The notes under the pieces were generated by a model. The model searched no databases. It saw only the letters and a list, made by a program, of their open reading frames with translations, and was not told the DNA's origin. From assembly GCA_900550505.1 (NCBI GenBank), contig URSI01000018.1, positions 1-12,575 on the forward strand: a stretch of DNA of 12,575 bases, written 5' to 3'. The position numbers and the translations under genes were made by a program. The stretch comes from an uncultured Eubacteriales bacterium (GTDB lineage: Bacteria; Bacillota; Clostridia; Oscillospirales; CAG-382). Numbering within the stretch: the first letter of the stretch is position 1; every line of letters starts with the position of its first letter. Positions 1-7,243 of this stretch are shown here, in pieces.

Positions 1-464
1 AGTATACCTATCGTGACCAAGCCGGGAATGCTCATAATAAGGCCGAGCAACAACAACGGCATCGACAGCATGGAACCGAAATTTGTTATCGGAATTATCG
101 CCCTGCGCACGGTCAGCGGAAAATATCCCTCGGCGTGCTGTACTGCGTGTCCGGTCTCGTGGGCGGCAACACCGACAGCCGCAGCAGTGCTGCGGTCGTA
201 TACCCCTTCGGAAAGGCGCACAACGCGTTGCGTGGGATCATAATGATCGGTCAGATTTCCCGGCTGCCTTTCTACACGGACGTCGGAAAGCCCGTTGGCG
301 TCGAGGATGCGCCGTGCAGCCTGAGCACCCGTAAGTCCGTTTGAAAGCGGCTGAGCGCTGTATTTTGCAAATGTGCTCTTCACCCTTACCTGAGCCCACA
401 ACGCTATCAGGATCGCCGGGACGACCAGTATGATATAATATGTGTCAAAATAAAAGAACGGCAT
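1..464 (-). CDS. YugP-type membrane zinc metallopeptidase, N-terminal part (cut by window edge)
   Basis: The frame reads leftward from an ATG at 462-464 and runs off the window after 154 codons, so the C-terminal part is missing. Residues 9-23 form a hydrophobic N-terminal segment. Residues 102-106 are HETGH, an HExxH zinc site in the context AAHETGHAVQHA, and residues about 125-152 form further hydrophobic helices after it. This arrangement (N-terminal helix, HExxH, then membrane helices) matches the neutral zinc metallopeptidase family that includes Bacillus YugP (Zn_peptidase_2). The full family length is around 225-230 residues, so about two thirds is visible. A good ribosome-binding site (AAGGAG on the minus strand, 472-477) sits 7 bases before the ATG. 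The substrate is unknown; a membrane-associated proteolytic role is inferred from the family. It is divergently arranged with the ttcA-like gene. Confidence 0.88.
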   Translation of the reverse strand, partial: MPFFYFDTYYIILVVPAILIALWAQVRVKSTFAKYSAQPLSNGLTGAQAARRILDANGLSDVRVERQPGNLTDHYDPTQRVVRLSEGVYDRSTAAAVGVAAHETGHAVQHAEGYFPLTVRRAIIPITNFGSMLSMPLLLLGLIMSIPGLVTIGI

Positions 465-517
465 ATTTATTCTCCTTCCGCATACACACGCATGGCTGTG
501 TATACTATATATTTTTC

Positions 518-523
518 ATTATA
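518..523 (-). promoter_or_regulatory. possible -10 element for the zinc metallopeptidase gene
   Basis: The minus strand reads TATAAT here, a perfect sigma-A -10 hexamer, which would place the start of transcription about 45-50 bases before the ATG at 464. No good -35 hexamer lies 16-18 bases upstream; the nearest candidate, TTGTCA at 546-551, is 22 bases away. It is a tentative call. Confidence 0.35.
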
Positions 524-629
524 CCTTTACAATATAAAAATGATGTGACAAAAGCACAAAAAATCCGCACACATACACTATGTTATCAAAAATACCGGGT
601 GTATACGCACGTTTGACGGAGAAAAATGC

Positions 630-658
630 TTGTTTTTCATAAGGTCGTCTGTTATAAT
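630..658 (+). promoter_or_regulatory. sigma-A promoter for the ttcA-like/PHP/M3/deaminase gene run
   Basis: TTGTTT (630-635) and a perfect TATAAT (653-658) are separated by 17 bases. Transcription would start near 665, leaving a leader of about 24 bases before the ATG at 689. No other convincing plus-strand promoter is seen before the terminator at 4598, so it may serve all four genes. Confidence 0.75.
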
Positions 659-688
659 TTAAAGTGATCAGAGACGATAGGGTGAAAT

Positions 689-1498
689 ATGGAAAAATTC
701 CTGCATATGCAAAAGCTGCTCGGGTTTGCCCGGCGCGCTATCGACGACTACGGTATGATATCGTCCGGCGACCGTATAGCGGTCGGTGTCTCGGGCGGAA
801 AAGACAGTCTGACGCTGCTTGCCGCGCTGAGGGGACTTCAGAAGTTTTATCCCGCCGAATTTGAAATAGTCCCCATAACACTTGACATGGGGTTTGACGG
901 CGGAGACACTTGCGCACCCGCTGAACTTTGCCGGCGGCTTGAGCTTGAACATACAGTTGTCAAAACGGACATTTACCGCATAGTATTTGAGATACGGAAG
1001 TGCGATTCTCCGTGCTCGCTGTGCGCAAAACTGCGGCGCGGAGCACTGCACGATGCCGCACTTGCCAATGGTTGTTCAAAAGTAGCGCTTGGGCACCACT
1101 TTGACGACGCAGTCGAAACCTTCATGCTCAACCTGTTCAATGAAGGCCGGATCGGCTGTTTTGCCCCCGTCACATACCTTGACCGCAAAAAAGTCACGGT
1201 GATACGTCCGCTGCTGTATATGCCCGAACATTTTGCTCGTCGTTTCGTCGAAGACAACAACATAGCCGTAGCGCCGAAAATTTGCCCTGCGGACGGATAC
1301 ACGGACCGCGAACGGATAAAGCAAATGCTTGCAAAACTCGAAGCGGAAGACCACGGGCTGAAATCGCGTTTGTTCGGAGCTATGGAGCGCGCGGAGGTCA
1401 ACGGATTCGCAACGCATATGCGAAGCGTCAGACGTTCCGGCTCTGATGTCAAAGATACCGGAAAATATCGGGAGGCTGATGATACGAATGAAAGCTGA
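689..1498 (+). CDS. ttcA: TtcA-family PP-loop tRNA 2-thiocytidine synthetase-like protein
   Basis: This 269-residue protein belongs to the ATP-pyrophosphatase (PP-loop) family. The ATP-binding motif SGGKDS lies at residues 35-40, CSLC at 109-112, the family motif GHHFDD at 135-140, and a further lone cysteine at 199 (KICPADG). In E. coli TtcA two cysteines of a CxxC and one downstream cysteine hold an iron-sulfur cluster used to thiolate cytidine 32 of tRNA; C109, C112 and C199 fit that pattern. The tail after about residue 235 is charged and probably not part of the fold. The start has a modest ribosome-binding site (ATAGGGTG, 678-685). The gene overlaps the next by 11 bases, which suggests translational coupling. 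The family assignment is strong. The precise tRNA substrate is inferred, because Clostridia carry several TtcA-like paralogues. Confidence 0.88.
   Translation: MEKFLHMQKLLGFARRAIDDYGMISSGDRIAVGVSGGKDSLTLLAALRGLQKFYPAEFEIVPITLDMGFDGGDTCAPAELCRRLELEHTVVKTDIYRIVFEIRKCDSPCSLCAKLRRGALHDAALANGCSKVALGHHFDDAVETFMLNLFNEGRIGCFAPVTYLDRKKVTVIRPLLYMPEHFARRFVEDNNIAVAPKICPADGYTDRERIKQMLAKLEAEDHGLKSRLFGAMERAEVNGFATHMRSVRRSGSDVKDTGKYREADDTNES
1470..1475 (+). promoter_or_regulatory. ribosome-binding site for the PHP-domain gene
   Basis: GGGAGG lies inside the end of the upstream coding region. It is 12 bases before the ATG at 1488 and only 3 bases before the in-frame ATG at 1479, so 1488 is preferred. The longest possible start (1446) precedes this site. 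Confidence 0.6.
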
Positions 1499-2333
1499 TT
1501 ATCATGTGCACTATTATATCGACGCTTGTGCAAATGAGTCGATGACTTTTGAAAACATCGAAAATGAGGCGTACAAGCTCGGACTCGAAGAAATAGCCGT
1601 CCTGAAGCATTACTCCGCGACGTTGCCTAACGGCAAGCAGGACTGGGTGTGCTGGCACCGCATCATCCCCGCTGAATTCGAAAAATATCTGAAGGAAAAA
1701 AATGAATACAAACCGAAACATCCGATAAAGATATACAGCGGCGTCGAAACGGAGCTTGTAAACGAACGCGGTGACATCAACATCCCGCAGGAAGCGATAG
1801 ACAGGATAGACCGTGTCGCGCTTTCGGTACACTATATGATCGACCTGGAATGTCTTGATATGGATCTGATGCTGTATCCCGACCTTTCCTTTTGTCCCGC
1901 CGACAACAACGAACACGGACGTGCGCTTGTGGAACGGTGGAGACGCAAGATACTCGGTGCAGGTGCCGAAAATGTGGTAAAAGGGCTTGTCAACGGCTAC
2001 TGCAACGCCATCAAAAATCACCCCGAGATACGCACTTTAGCGCACATAAACGACGGCGTGCAGCCACTGCGCGTCTATCTTGCCGATGTCGACTCGTTAG
2101 AACCCGACTCGCTGGCGAGAATGTTCGACCCGCTGTTTGAAACCATGAAACAAAAAGACGTTCTGTGGGAAATAAGCGGAAAATGCCGTTCCGAGTCGGT
2201 AGTGAAACGCGCCCGTGACGCAGGTGTCCGGTTCGCAGTCACTTCGGACAGTCATTTCATAAGCGGCGGCTGGGCAAATCTTTGCGACCATGACAAGGTG
2301 GAGGAATACGTTGAACGGCTCATTGCCGAATGA
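1488..2333 (+). CDS. PHP-domain metal-dependent phosphoesterase (histidinol-phosphatase-like)
   Basis: With the start at 1488 the protein has 281 residues and begins MKADYHVHYY, putting the first metal-binding pair at H6 and H8, as is usual at the very N-terminus of PHP proteins. Further expected ligands are H41, E87 (GVETEL), H115 (LSVHYM), H186 (LAHIND) and the closing D254/H256 pair (TSDSHF). These define a PHP phosphoesterase that holds up to three metal ions. The nearest named relatives are the HisK-type histidinol phosphatases. No histidine biosynthesis genes are visible here, so the substrate stays open: it could be a sugar phosphate, a nucleotide or histidinol phosphate. The gene starts inside the end of the ttcA-like gene and is probably co-translated. 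An alternative start at 1479 would add three residues. Confidence 0.85.
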   Translation: MKADYHVHYYIDACANESMTFENIENEAYKLGLEEIAVLKHYSATLPNGKQDWVCWHRIIPAEFEKYLKEKNEYKPKHPIKIYSGVETELVNERGDINIPQEAIDRIDRVALSVHYMIDLECLDMDLMLYPDLSFCPADNNEHGRALVERWRRKILGAGAENVVKGLVNGYCNAIKNHPEIRTLAHINDGVQPLRVYLADVDSLEPDSLARMFDPLFETMKQKDVLWEISGKCRSESVVKRARDAGVRFAVTSDSHFISGGWANLCDHDKVEEYVERLIAE

Positions 2334-2397
2334 ACACAACTTTTAAAAAGCCACCGCTCTCTGCAGCACGATGTATCACGAATACCGTATAAGTTAT

Positions 2398-2405
2398 CGG
2401 AGGTG
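2398..2405 (+). promoter_or_regulatory. strong ribosome-binding site for the M3-type lipoprotein gene
   Basis: CGGAGGTG sits 5 bases before the ATG at 2411. It fixes the start and gives a canonical lipoprotein signal peptide. The 77 bases between this gene and the PHP gene hold no convincing promoter or terminator. Confidence 0.8.
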
Positions 2406-2410
2406 CTTAC

Positions 2411-4114
2411 ATGAAAAAAAGTACGTTAAGGTTTTTTGCTCTTGTTCTGTCACTTACGCTGCTGACCGCGGTGCTTTCCGGATGCTCACTCCTGCGGGCA
2501 ATAGGAAACGCGGTGTGGAACACGGGAATATCGTTCGAAGACCTAAAATATGAAGACTATGATATGACCGCCTTCAACGAACTGTGTGACGAAATATCAA
2601 AATTGCTGGACGATAATGCCGACAGCGACGTGATACTGTCAAAAATGGACGATCTGAGCATCAAAAGAGCTGAGATATATTCCATGTATTCACTCGCGAC
2701 CATATACAACGCTATAGACGTGACAGACGAAAAATACGCCGACGCAGTTGTCAGCTCATATGAAAAATCGCTCAAAGCAGACGACGACTTTTCTGTTCTC
2801 GCCCGGCGTGTCACGGAATCATACTGTGCTGACGCGGCACGTGAATACTGGGGTGACGAGGCTTTTGAATATTACAGCACCTACGAGCCCATGACTCAGG
2901 AGGATAATGAGTTTCACACGAGAGAGCAAGAGCTGATAAACGAATACAACAACGTGCTCGCAAGCGACATATCCGTGACGTATAACGGCGTCACCGTATC
3001 CTACTCGAACATCAGTTCACTCGGCCTTAACGAAGAGGAGTATTACGAGGCTCTTGCACTGGTACAGGATGCATATAAAAAAGAGTGCGGTGAGATATTC
3101 GCCCGGCTCGTCAGTCTGAGATGCGACTACTTCGGCAGGGATAACTATGCGCCCGCCATGTACCAAGGATATATGCGAGACTACACCACAAACGATGCAA
3201 ACCGTCTGTATGATGATGTCAAAAAGTATGCGGTCCCGCTGTACGCATCGCTCAGCACCGAGCAGAACAACAACGACATATATGAATTCCTTACGAGTTC
3301 GAACGGGCTCGCCGATGCATCTCTCTTATCAAAACTCGGAGGGAAGCTTGGCGCAATGTCAGATGATTTCAGTGAAGCCTTCAATTTTATGAAACGCAGG
3401 GGCTACTACAACGTCGGGTACAGCGAAAAGAAGATGCAGGCGAGCTTCACGTCGCTCATTTACGGTTACAATGTACCGTTCCTGTTTATTCAGCCTGCTC
3501 TCACTTCTGCAGACATCTTTACGTTTGTTCATGAGTTCGGTCACTATAATGCCATGTTTCATTCGCCGCTTGCGGAATGTGACCTTGATCTGACAGAAAT
3601 CCCCTCTTCGGCTCTTGAACTGCTGTTTTGTGAAAGAAACCCGGACGTGTTCGGAGAACACTTCGAATCCGCAAGACTTTTTTCCGCTTCACAAATGCTA
3701 AGCAGTCTTATAGTCGGCTGTATGATAAACGAATTTGAAACGGAAATATACTCAGAACGCATGACCGATATAGACGATATCGATGAGCTCTTTATCAGGC
3801 TCTGTGCAGAGTATGGCGTGGCTGAATTTTCGTGGGCAGAAGTTCCTCACCTGTTCATGTATCCCTTCTACTACATTTCATACTCGGTTTCTGCGCTCAG
3901 CGCTATGGATATATGGCTCAGTTCATGCGAAGATTTTGACAGTGCATTTAAAAAATATATGCTTATCGCCGCAGAAGACGGATCACGTTCATGCCGTGAG
4001 GCGGTAAAAGCAGCAGGTGTAATGTCCATATTCGACGACAATGCAATCAGACTTACCGTCGAAAGACTGGAGAATATTTTGGAAGTTACGGAGGAAGCTA
4101 AAGCGGCAGCCTGA
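2411..4114 (+). CDS. M3-family (oligoendopeptidase F-like) zinc peptidase lipoprotein
   Basis: This 567-residue protein starts with a lipoprotein signal peptide: a KK-containing n-region, a hydrophobic stretch and the lipobox LSGC with C25 as the predicted lipid-modified residue. It should therefore be anchored on the outer face of the membrane. HEFGH at residues 374-378 is the zinc site. Glu396, in EIPSSALE, lines up with the third zinc ligand of M3 peptidases (EAPSQMLE in thimet oligopeptidase). A late aromatic motif near residues 480-500 (FYYISYSVSALSA) resembles the substrate-binding FYxYxYxxGxSAA region of oligoendopeptidase F. All three landmarks are present, so the enzyme is probably active on short peptides. 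Most characterised M3 enzymes are cytoplasmic, and a lipid-anchored version is less usual. The N-terminal 340 residues are mostly helical and poorly conserved to my eye. Confidence 0.85.
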   Translation: MKKSTLRFFALVLSLTLLTAVLSGCSLLRAIGNAVWNTGISFEDLKYEDYDMTAFNELCDEISKLLDDNADSDVILSKMDDLSIKRAEIYSMYSLATIYNAIDVTDEKYADAVVSSYEKSLKADDDFSVLARRVTESYCADAAREYWGDEAFEYYSTYEPMTQEDNEFHTREQELINEYNNVLASDISVTYNGVTVSYSNISSLGLNEEEYYEALALVQDAYKKECGEIFARLVSLRCDYFGRDNYAPAMYQGYMRDYTTNDANRLYDDVKKYAVPLYASLSTEQNNNDIYEFLTSSNGLADASLLSKLGGKLGAMSDDFSEAFNFMKRRGYYNVGYSEKKMQASFTSLIYGYNVPFLFIQPALTSADIFTFVHEFGHYNAMFHSPLAECDLDLTEIPSSALELLFCERNPDVFGEHFESARLFSASQMLSSLIVGCMINEFETEIYSERMTDIDDIDELFIRLCAEYGVAEFSWAEVPHLFMYPFYYISYSVSALSAMDIWLSSCEDFDSAFKKYMLIAAEDGSRSCREAVKAAGVMSIFDDNAIRLTVERLENILEVTEEAKAAA

Positions 4115-4131
4115 CGGATAAGGAGCGGAAT

Positions 4132-4575
4132 ATGAGATTTTTTGAGCCCGACGATGGGGACCTTGAGCTGATATCAGCAGCACGCGCGGCGCTGAGCCGC
4201 GCTCAGTCACGAGCTGTCGGCGAAGACGCGCAGGACGGCGCCTACCGCGGAGGATATCACACGGTCGGAGGTGCCGTAAGAGGTGCGAGCGGCAGGATAT
4301 ATACGGGTGTAAACTGCGACGGGATACACGGTGCTTGTGCCGAATATGTGGCGGTAGGCGCCGCTATCTCGGAAGGAGAAGGCGAACTGCTGACGATCGT
4401 GGCCGTAAATGACCATGCGCCTAACGGGATCTGCGCGCCTTGCGGTAATTGCCGGCAAATGCTCATAGAATATTGTCCGAACATACTTGTCATACTCAAC
4501 GATGAAAACGGACGCATGGTAAAAACCTCCGCGCGCGACCTGCTTCCGCTGGCATGGATGCCTTCGGACGCCTGA
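4132..4575 (+). CDS. cytidine deaminase-fold enzyme, closest in pattern to blasticidin-S deaminase
   Basis: This 147-residue protein has the zinc-deaminase signature: CAE at 69-71 (zinc ligand Cys69, catalytic Glu71) and PCGNC at 103-107 (zinc ligands Cys104 and Cys107), followed by RQ. Family members hydrolytically deaminate cytidine or related cytosine nucleosides to uridine forms. The surrounding pattern (GRIYTGVN, CAEYVAVG, LTIVAV, a late RDLLP) follows fungal blasticidin-S deaminase more closely than the housekeeping Cdd pattern CAERTA. It may therefore act on modified cytosine nucleosides, but this is inference. The start has AAGGAG 7 bases upstream and lies 17 bases after the M3 gene. 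It is the last gene before the terminator at 4598. Confidence 0.82.
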   Translation: MRFFEPDDGDLELISAARAALSRAQSRAVGEDAQDGAYRGGYHTVGGAVRGASGRIYTGVNCDGIHGACAEYVAVGAAISEGEGELLTIVAVNDHAPNGICAPCGNCRQMLIEYCPNILVILNDENGRMVKTSARDLLPLAWMPSDA

Positions 4576-4597
4576 GCGGCACGAGGGAAGAAAACAG

Positions 4598-4639
4598 CCG
4601 GGCGGCAACCTGATGTGTTGCCGCCCGGTATTTGTTTTT
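4598..4639 (+). terminator. intrinsic terminator, probably bidirectional
   Basis: A perfect 12-bp stem (CCGGGCGGCAAC, 4598-4609, with its complement at 4617-4628) closes a 7-base loop and is followed by a T-rich run (TATTTGTTTTT). On the minus strand the same hairpin is followed by TGTTTTCTTC, so it can also end the convergent solute-binding protein transcript, whose stop codon is at 4691. Confidence 0.9.
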
Positions 4640-4690
4640 ACTGTAATGCGGTTAAAAGCGCAGCAAAAACACTATATGAACAAACATCTT

Positions 4691-6157
4691 TTACTGATTA
4701 AACAGTGCTATGGTATCGTTCATCGCGCTCTCCATGCTGCTGTATATGGAGTCTACTCTTGCGGTATAAGTATTAGTGCCTGCCACAAGATTATATGTGT
4801 TTTCAACATAAAACTCTCCCCATGTATAGATGATGGAAAGGTCATAAGTACGACTCGCAGATATCAGATCGAGCATTTCAGGCGAATCATCGTCCTGAAG
4901 ACGCTTGTTTTTAAGCGTGCGCTCATAGAACTCCGGCGTTACCGTCTTTTCACTCAGATACGACATAGCCTCGAGGATAAAAGTCGTTTCGTATATATCA
5001 TTGTTGTAATACGGTATCGATATATATCCGCTGGCATAAACAGACGTCGGTGAATAATACTGATCCTGATTCTCATCATACTTGGGGAAGGGCACTATGC
5101 CGTACGATATCTCGGCGTCACGCAAATCCTCTGTATATCCGAGCGTAGCCGCCTGGAAAAGCGCCTTGCCCTGATCAAACTGCTCGTATACCTTCTTGAT
5201 ATCCGGATCATTCCACTCGAAAAACAGCACGTCTATGCAGCACGAGTCACGATCGCTGAGAAGCTCAAACGCTTCTGCATATCGGGTGGTAAACGTCTCA
5301 TCCCGGAGGTTTATGTGCGGTATGTCGTCATTGTCTTTGACCGTAGTCTTGAGGCCGTATCCCCACATAATATCTATAAGGGTCTGGGGTATGCCTATGA
5401 GCCCCCATATATCGTTCCCGTCCACGCCCATTACGCCGTCACCGTCATCGTGAGCGTTATTGCGCACATACTCGGAAAACACATCAAATGTCCATGTATC
5501 CGCACGCACATGGTCAAACGGGCTCTGGAGCCCGTATTCACTTATGAGCGACTTGTTGAAATATATACAGCTCAGCGCCAGGTTATCTCCCACAAGCAGG
5601 TCACCGGTAAGAAAATGAAGAGTACCCGCCACAGACGCATCACGGATGAGACCCTGATCCCAATAATCGGCATCAAGCCTCAACTGAGAGTTTTCCAGCT
5701 CAAGAAAGTTCTGATAGTAGCCTTTCTTTGAAAAATCAGCGCTGTAAAGTATGGGAGAACCGATGACATTGAAATCCTCCGTGGAAGCGAGCACCATCGG
5801 TTCGATCTTTGCCATCATCTCATAGCCCACTACGGTCGGCAGAACATCTATCTTGCAGTTATAGGTGTTCTGTATGATCTGATTACGCTCATAAAGCGCG
5901 TCATTCACCGGCTCATTCAGCAGCTCACCGGCACTGTACTGAGAGAGATGAAATTGCGATTCGCCTGAATCGATCACAAACGTCAACTGGAATCCGTCCA
6001 GATCCGCTTCTCCGAGATGTGGGACCGGAAGTCCACTGCCGCTTTCCGCCTGTGACGCCGCTTGAGACACCTCATCACCCGTACATGACACAAGTGAAAG
6101 TGTCAGCAACAAGACCGTCGCAAGCAACGCAGCCAAACGCTTTTTTGTTCTGTGCAT
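4691..6157 (-). CDS. extracellular solute-binding lipoprotein (ABC transporter type, orphan)
   Basis: With the start at 6157 the protein has 488 residues and a textbook lipoprotein signal: MHRTKKR, a hydrophobic core and LVSC with C25 as the lipid-modified cysteine, followed by a short S/A/E-rich linker. The longer open frame back to 6289 would put 44 unlikely residues before the signal and crosses the promoter, so it is rejected. The body looks like a family 1-type extracellular binding protein of Clostridia: a mature start FQLTFVIDSGES, a typical NDALYERNQIIQNTYN segment, and an Asp-rich loop at 237-249 (DDGDGVMGVDGND) like calcium-binding loops seen in related proteins. Such proteins usually deliver sugars or oligosaccharides to an ABC permease, but none is encoded here. 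The ribosome-binding site is modest (AAAGGGAAAG on the minus strand). Confidence 0.85.
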   Translation of the reverse strand: MHRTKKRLAALLATVLLLTLSLVSCTGDEVSQAASQAESGSGLPVPHLGEADLDGFQLTFVIDSGESQFHLSQYSAGELLNEPVNDALYERNQIIQNTYNCKIDVLPTVVGYEMMAKIEPMVLASTEDFNVIGSPILYSADFSKKGYYQNFLELENSQLRLDADYWDQGLIRDASVAGTLHFLTGDLLVGDNLALSCIYFNKSLISEYGLQSPFDHVRADTWTFDVFSEYVRNNAHDDGDGVMGVDGNDIWGLIGIPQTLIDIMWGYGLKTTVKDNDDIPHINLRDETFTTRYAEAFELLSDRDSCCIDVLFFEWNDPDIKKVYEQFDQGKALFQAATLGYTEDLRDAEISYGIVPFPKYDENQDQYYSPTSVYASGYISIPYYNNDIYETTFILEAMSYLSEKTVTPEFYERTLKNKRLQDDDSPEMLDLISASRTYDLSIIYTWGEFYVENTYNLVAGTNTYTARVDSIYSSMESAMNDTIALFNQ

Positions 6158-6224
6158 TTTTCTTTCCCTTTCGTTCTTTTTTCCTTTACTCTTGACGGCA
6201 CAACCCGACAGAGACGTCTGTTGT

Positions 6225-6253
6225 ATTGTATAGAATATTGCTGAGAAAGTCAA
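6225..6253 (-). promoter_or_regulatory. sigma-A promoter of the solute-binding protein gene
   Basis: On the minus strand TTGACT (6248-6253) and TACAAT (6225-6230) are 17 bases apart. Transcription would start near 6218, about 60 bases before the ATG at 6157. A short perfect palindrome, AGACGTCT (6212-6219), falls at the predicted start of transcription. Confidence 0.8.
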
Positions 6254-6388
6254 CTGTTTTTGAACATTATTTTCAATCGCCCAAAACATTTGAGGAATAA
6301 AATCACAAAAAGCGAAGATACTACAAAACCGATATCAAATCAAAAAAAAGCACGAATAAAAACGCAGTGCCCGACCAATGATATCAGC

Positions 6389-6395
6389 GGAGGTG
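6389..6395 (+). promoter_or_regulatory. ribosome-binding site that fixes the TTG start of tepA
   Basis: GGAGGTG lies 7 bases before the TTG at 6403. There is no ATG in frame at a suitable distance, so TTG is taken as the start codon. Confidence 0.8.
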
Positions 6396-6402
6396 TACTT
6401 GC

Positions 6403-7119
6403 TTGAAGACTGAGGACTTGCTTGGACATGAGTATGGGCGAGAGGATGAGGAACGCGCAGATACACAGCAGACGGAACGGCCGTCACAAAAGACAGACGG
6501 CGGTGTGACAACAGATAACTCGATCTATGCGCTGGTGATATCAGGACAGGTCGAGGGGCATTACGCCGCTTCACCGAATACTAAATCGACAAAGTATGAA
6601 CAGATAATACCCACGCTCGTGGCGGCGGAAGAAAGCAGAGACATCAGGGGTCTCCTGGTCCTGCTCAATACCATAGGCGGTGATGTGGAGGCAGGACTTG
6701 CAATCGCGGAGCTGATCTCCACCATGACCAAGCCGTCGGTCTCGTTGGTGCTTGGCGGCGGTCATTCCATAGGCATACCGCTTGCAGTATCGACAAGACG
6801 TTCCTTCATCGTGCCCACAGCCACAATGACGCTGCATCCCGTTCGGATAAACGGGTTGGTCATAGGCGTTCCGCAGACCTATGATTATTTTGACAAAATG
6901 CAGGAACGCGTGATAAGCTTCATTATACGGAATTCAAATGCAAAGGAAGACGAAATCCGTAAAATGATGCTCAAAACAGACGAACTCACAACAGATATCG
7001 GAACAATGCTTGCCGGCAAAGAGGCAGTGGACTGCGGACTCATAGATGAAGTCGGCGGACTCGGTAATGCGCTGTCCGCTTTGAGATCCATGATGGAAAA
7101 CTCAGATGACAAGCAGTAA
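6403..7119 (+). CDS. tepA: TepA-type ClpP-fold serine protease
   Basis: The 238-residue protein matches the translocation-enhancing protein TepA (YmfB) family of Bacillota, a branch of the ClpP/crotonase fold. Conserved stretches include VISGQVEGH, LLVLLNTIGGDVEAGLAIAE, the nucleophile motif GGGHSIG with Ser122, and the histidine motif TLHPVR with His145. The Ser-His spacing of 23 fits a ClpP-type triad. The third catalytic residue is probably an aspartate near 160-165. The first 38 residues are charged and poorly conserved. TepA has been linked to protein export and to processing of secretory or sporulation proteins in Bacillus. In Bacillus the gene sits beside ftsK/spoIIIE; here it does not. 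The start codon is TTG. I see no strong promoter of its own in the divergent gap at 6254-6388. Confidence 0.9.
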   Translation: MKTEDLLGHEYGREDEERADTQQTERPSQKTDGGVTTDNSIYALVISGQVEGHYAASPNTKSTKYEQIIPTLVAAEESRDIRGLLVLLNTIGGDVEAGLAIAELISTMTKPSVSLVLGGGHSIGIPLAVSTRRSFIVPTATMTLHPVRINGLVIGVPQTYDYFDKMQERVISFIIRNSNAKEDEIRKMMLKTDELTTDIGTMLAGKEAVDCGLIDEVGGLGNALSALRSMMENSDDKQ

Positions 7120-7190
7120 AAATCCTTGCCACCGTAATGTTTCATAAAAGTGTCCGAATTGTGAAAAAACGTGAGTACCTCGCAGCAAAC

Positions 7191-7219
7191 TTGACAAATG
7201 ACGAGTACGGCTGTATACT
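7191..7219 (+). promoter_or_regulatory. near-consensus sigma-A promoter of the unknown lipoprotein gene
   Basis: TTGACA (7191-7196), a 17-base spacer and TATACT (7214-7219) match the consensus at 11 of 12 positions. The predicted transcript start is about 7226, only 2-3 bases before the first in-frame ATG at 7229, which bears on the choice of start codon for the gene. Confidence 0.9.
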
Positions 7220-7230
7220 CTCAGGTGAAT

Positions 7231-7234
7231 GGAG
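7231..7234 (+). promoter_or_regulatory. ribosome-binding site supporting a TTG start at 7244
   Basis: GGAG lies 9 bases before the TTG at 7244 and within the expected leader of the transcript from the promoter at 7191. The ATG at 7229 would have no leader room for a ribosome-binding site. Confidence 0.55.
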
Positions 7235-7243
7235 TTGAGGCGA

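Noticed and set aside
973..1533. Minus-strand open frame of 186 codons opposite the ttcA-like gene
   Set aside because: Ser/Arg-rich antisense shadow with no start signals; the plus strand carries clear PP-loop motifs.
2365..2393. Possible promoter before the M3-type lipoprotein gene (TATAAG at 2388)
   Set aside because: The matching upstream hexamer (AGCACG) does not resemble a -35 element.
4613..5053. Plus-strand open frame of 146 codons beginning inside the terminator
   Set aside because: It starts within the hairpin and lies opposite the end of the solute-binding protein gene; the translated product is Arg/Ile/His-rich with no domain.
6158..6289. 44-residue N-terminal extension of the solute-binding protein
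   Set aside because: It would place a lipoprotein signal peptide internally and overlaps the promoter at 6225-6253.
6254..6388. A-rich gap before tepA, examined for a divergent promoter or regulatory RNA
   Set aside because: No hexamer pair with acceptable spacing and no stable hairpin or riboswitch-like pattern could be supported.
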